A stretch of 64,000 nt of DNA, taken from positions 8,738,501-8,802,500 of the forward strand of contig NC_079373.1 in NCBI RefSeq assembly GCF_021018895.1. Reading direction: 5' to 3'. The notes below the pieces were generated by a model, which saw nothing but the letters and a program-made list of their open reading frames with translations, was not told the DNA's origin and ran no database searches. The translations under genes and the position numbers were made by a program. Within the stretch, counting starts at the first letter, position 1. The number at the start of each line of letters is the position of its first letter. The stretch comes from Seriola aureovittata. Its lineage: Eukaryota; Chordata; Actinopteri; Carangiformes; Carangidae. Shown piece by piece: positions 61,198 to 64,000 of the stretch.

Positions 61198-61402
61198 GCT
61201 TCAGTACATTCATCCTTTCAGTGTGCAACACTGCAGTGTTGAGGTAGGATGCTTAATTCTGAGAGGCAGATAATGAGCTATTCCCTCTGCGGAGGACAGA
61301 ATCCCAGAGCCAGCAGAGTTGAGCTGTGCTGGAAAACACACAAACATACACACAGACACGCACACACACACACGCACACACACGCACACACACACACACA
61401 CA

Positions 61403-61448
<46 letters not shown>
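61195..61448. repeat. 254-bp tandem duplication, copy 1
   Basis: About 150 bp of unique sequence starting AATGCTTCAGTACATTCATC, then a CA-rich microsatellite. The unique part is identical to copy 2, offset by 254 bp. It contains the perfect palindrome CAACACTGCAGTGTTG (61226-61241). Non-coding. Confidence 0.95.
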
Positions 61449-61449
<1 letters not shown>

Positions 61450-61633
61450 ATGCTTCAGTACATTCATCCTTTCAGTGTGCAACACTGCAGTGTTGAGGTA
61501 GGATGCTTAATTCTGAGAGGCAGATAATGAGCTATTCCCTCTGCGGAGGACAGAATCCCAGAGCCAGCAGAGTTGAGCTGTGCTGGAAAACACACAAACA
61601 TACACACAGACACGCACACACACACACGCACAC

Positions 61634-61687
<54 letters not shown>

Positions 61688-61702
61688 TTACAATAACCCA
61701 AG
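61449..61702. repeat. 254-bp tandem duplication, copy 2
   Basis: The second copy of the unit. The unique part shows no difference by eye, and the copies differ only in the microsatellite (copy 1 has a CACC interruption and an AAAC). Either very recent, or an assembly effect at a microsatellite. Confidence 0.95.
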
Positions 61703-62267
61703 AGAAGCAAGTAAACTTCCTAACTCTCTGCTCTGCTCTAGCACCTCTGCACAGCACAAACACACAAACCAAACAGTGAGCCCACTCCACCCACCTCTGT
61801 TCCCAAACACACACCCTGAGGTGCACACAGACGCACCCCTGGTACGCCTGCAGCTTAGGTCCCGTTAGCGTTGAGTTGGCAGCAGTAGGGCCAGCTGTAT
61901 ATCTCCCTCTAACAGTACGCCCCAGGACAAACTGCTAGTGCTGGTTAGCAACCACTGTCATGGCATCCTGCCCCCTTCTGCCACAGACACTCAGTGGCAC
62001 AGAAGCCCCCTCCATCACAAACACACATAAACATTTAGCTGTCAAATCATAGGGCTCCCCAGCTGTGACCTCACATCACAGTGGAGGAGTAGGAAAGAGA
62101 GCATAGGAGGGAGGGAGAGAGAGAGAGAGAGAGAGGAGGGGGCTGGGGTTGCATATGTGAGAGAGGGAGAGTATGGCCAGAAAGCATGGCAGCCACAGTA
62201 GGGAGGAAGAAATTGCTACAGCAGGGGGGATAAGTAAGAAGACTACAGTACCAGGGGAAAGATGCTG

Positions 62268-62332
62268 CTGTGAGAAGAAGAAGAGGAAGAAGAAGAAGGA
62301 GAAGAAGAAGAGGGAAGGAGAGAAGAAGACAA
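62268..62332. repeat. Polypurine (GAAGAA)n tract
   Basis: About 65 bases almost purely of A and G, following other GA-rich DNA at about 62090-62170. Lysine/arginine-rich frames across it are not genes. Confidence 0.9.
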
Positions 62333-64000
62333 TTTAATTTTCATAAGCAGCTGGAAATTAACATTACAACCACAATAGGGGAACAACAGGAACCAGCTGA
62401 GCTACAGCTGAGAAACCAAAAAACAAGACACGTTGCAAGTCTCACTGCCCTGCTGCAATCTTCACCTTCAGTTCTTCTTCCTCTTCCACTCAACCCTCTT
62501 CTGAATCAGCTCTTCCACCCATCCCTTGCTTCCCCTTCTTCTCATCCCTCCTTCCTGTCTTTCCACCTTCTTACTTCTCCTTCTCCCCTGTCTACCTTTC
62601 TTTCTTTCTCTTCCTCTTTCATCTGTCCTTACACTCCTCCTCATCCATAATGGATAGTTTAGCGATATCCGCTTCCTGTAGTGGGCCCTATGCCCCTGGA
62701 GCCAATCAGACTGTATTGATTCTTGAACCAGAGGAGTCATCAAAGCATAGATAATAAGGTTGGGAGTCACACTGAATTCTCTGCATCCATCCCACCCCCC
62801 TTTAGGAAGTCAGTCCATCTTCTCCTGTCCTCCACTGTCTGTCCTGTCAAACATAGCATGTCTACGAATTCAATTAACCAATGGATTAATCAATTTAGAA
62901 TCAGGAATTATCCAATCTGGAGGTGTATTTACAAGCATCTATGTGTGAAATAACAGAGGCTAAGAGCAAGACTGAGAAAGAGACAGAGATAGAGTATATT
63001 CCCTGTTGTGTCAGAGAGGATACAGAGTCTCCATTAAATGTGTGCATGCATGTATGAAGGGTTTCATGTGTGATATTTTCATCCAGAAGACAGTGGTGTG
63101 CATTACACAACAATAAGTACAGTGAAAACACACAACTGTTTCAGTTCAAAGAACTCACCAAGGTATCACATAAATCCTGTCTTCCTCTTGGCTGTCCGTG
63201 AGAGAGCCACAGTCTGACGCATGTCGTGTCACTGGGCGCTACATTAAGCCTCATTAGACTAGATATCTGCCCTATGCTCTGGCTAGCCTGCCCCTCCTTT
63301 GACCCAGGCCTTCACATATAGGTCAACATTGGCATTCAAGTGACTGATATATGTCGCATACACAATGCTGCTCTTTTTGGGGCTGGAGAAACAGTCACTT
63401 ATGCCCTACGGCTCTAGCACATAACAATGTCCAACACAATAGGGATAAACCAGAAATCTGAAGTGAAATCTGTTGTTCACTTAAAGCAGCACCTTCTATG
63501 GAGTTTCGGTAGGAGCCTTTAGAAGTAAGGTCAATGAGTTTTTCTCAGTGATTCAAGAGGTAATGCATCTTGAGAAGCATGGGAGGTCGTCATTAAATAG
63601 GGCAATTTTCATGCTCGCTGAACAAAACACATACAATGTAAAGTGGGCAGCTAAATGCAAAGAGACAAGAGGAAATATGTCAAGAGAACAACTCTACAGA
63701 CCGGTATGATGAACCTTGAATTTGATGTCAAGGCAACAGCAAGAAATAAAACAACAATCTCTTTTAATACTACGTCTCTCCAATAGTGTGAGCAGGGGTA
63801 AGCTACGTATATGGGTGCAATCTCCTATCATGGAAACTATATTCTCATATCATCAGAGATATATTCCGCAGAGAGAAACCATTTGTAGCTATAATCACCA
63901 CATAGGAATTAACACAGATCAGGTCATTAGCAAACTATAATACTGCTGTGTTTTAAAACAATTACCTCAGTATCAATATGTGCAATGATACAACATGTTG

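Larger units (their letters stand above)
46438..64000 (-). other. Upstream region of cntn1: 5' intron(s), possible untranslated exons and regulatory DNA
   Basis: No coding exon is recognisable on either strand over 17.5 kb apart from LINE debris at 58.4-59.2 kb. The acceptor at 46438 shows that at least one untranslated contactin exon lies here or further upstream. Non-repetitive, well-structured sequence at about 48810-49440 is the best candidate regulatory block. Other stretches hold MITEs, microsatellites and polypurine tracts. Confidence 0.5.

Noticed and set aside
60990..61868. Overlapping open frames rich in Thr-His or Cys-Val repeats, on both strands
   Set aside because: They are translations of (CA)n/(TG)n microsatellites and the 254-bp duplication, with no domain, splice or codon support. 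The same applies to frames at 4523-5375, 39670-40127, 42966-43250 and 54768-55010.
62270..62650. A 126-residue Arg/Lys-rich plus-strand open frame
   Set aside because: It begins in a polypurine (GAAGAA)n tract and continues into a polypyrimidine tract, which is a composition artefact.
1..64000. CRISPR arrays, operons, prophage, toxin-antitoxin or tRNA/rRNA genes
   Set aside because: None is visible. The window is animal nuclear DNA with spliced genes, and no spaced repeats or structural RNA signatures were seen.

Overview
This window is vertebrate nuclear DNA, almost certainly from a ray-finned (teleost) fish. The evidence is spliced genes with short introns, abundant (CA/TG)n microsatellites, Tc1-like DNA transposons and several short interspersed repeat types that I recognise as common in teleosts. 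There is no bacterial, phage or viral gene content, no CRISPR array and no operon.

The dominant feature is one complete protein-coding gene on the minus strand. It runs from a signal-peptide exon (start codon at 46343) to a GPI-anchor exon (stop codon at 18084-18086). I placed 23 coding exons by splice sites and reading phase. They add up to 3054 nt, or 1017 residues plus stop, and every junction phase is consistent. The product has a signal peptide, six Ig domains, four fibronectin type III domains and a hydrophobic C-terminal tail, which is the contactin architecture. The residues match contactin-1 best. I cannot decide between the teleost a and b paralogues. One intron uses a GC donor, one coding exon is only 39 nt and frame-neutral, and the leader holds two short upstream ORFs.

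A second minus-strand gene begins about 5.7 kb beyond the contactin stop codon. It shows a GC-rich start region (12092-12433) and a second in-frame exon (11832-11927), and encodes a basic, probably coiled-coil protein that I do not recognise. A further upstream exon (12726-12810) could splice in frame onto it. Its remaining exons were not found.

The rest is intergenic or intronic DNA shaped by mobile elements. A 1.6 kb Tc1-like element with long inverted repeats and a dead transposase sits at 13-1610. A second, more decayed Tc1-like transposase lies at about 40893-41400. LINE reverse transcriptase debris lies at 58383-59200. There are several MITE-like repeats, including a nested pair at 49914-50919. 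The 61 kb region holds an exact tandem duplication of a 254 bp unit with a CA microsatellite. The 17.5 kb upstream of the contactin signal exon contains no recognisable coding exon and probably holds the contactin 5' untranslated exons, promoter and regulatory DNA.

I found no undescribed multi-gene system. The most useful leads are the unrecognised coiled-coil gene with its alternative start exon, the GC-AG intron, the 39-nt exon, the leader uORFs, and a repeat carrying nuclear-receptor-like motifs in series.
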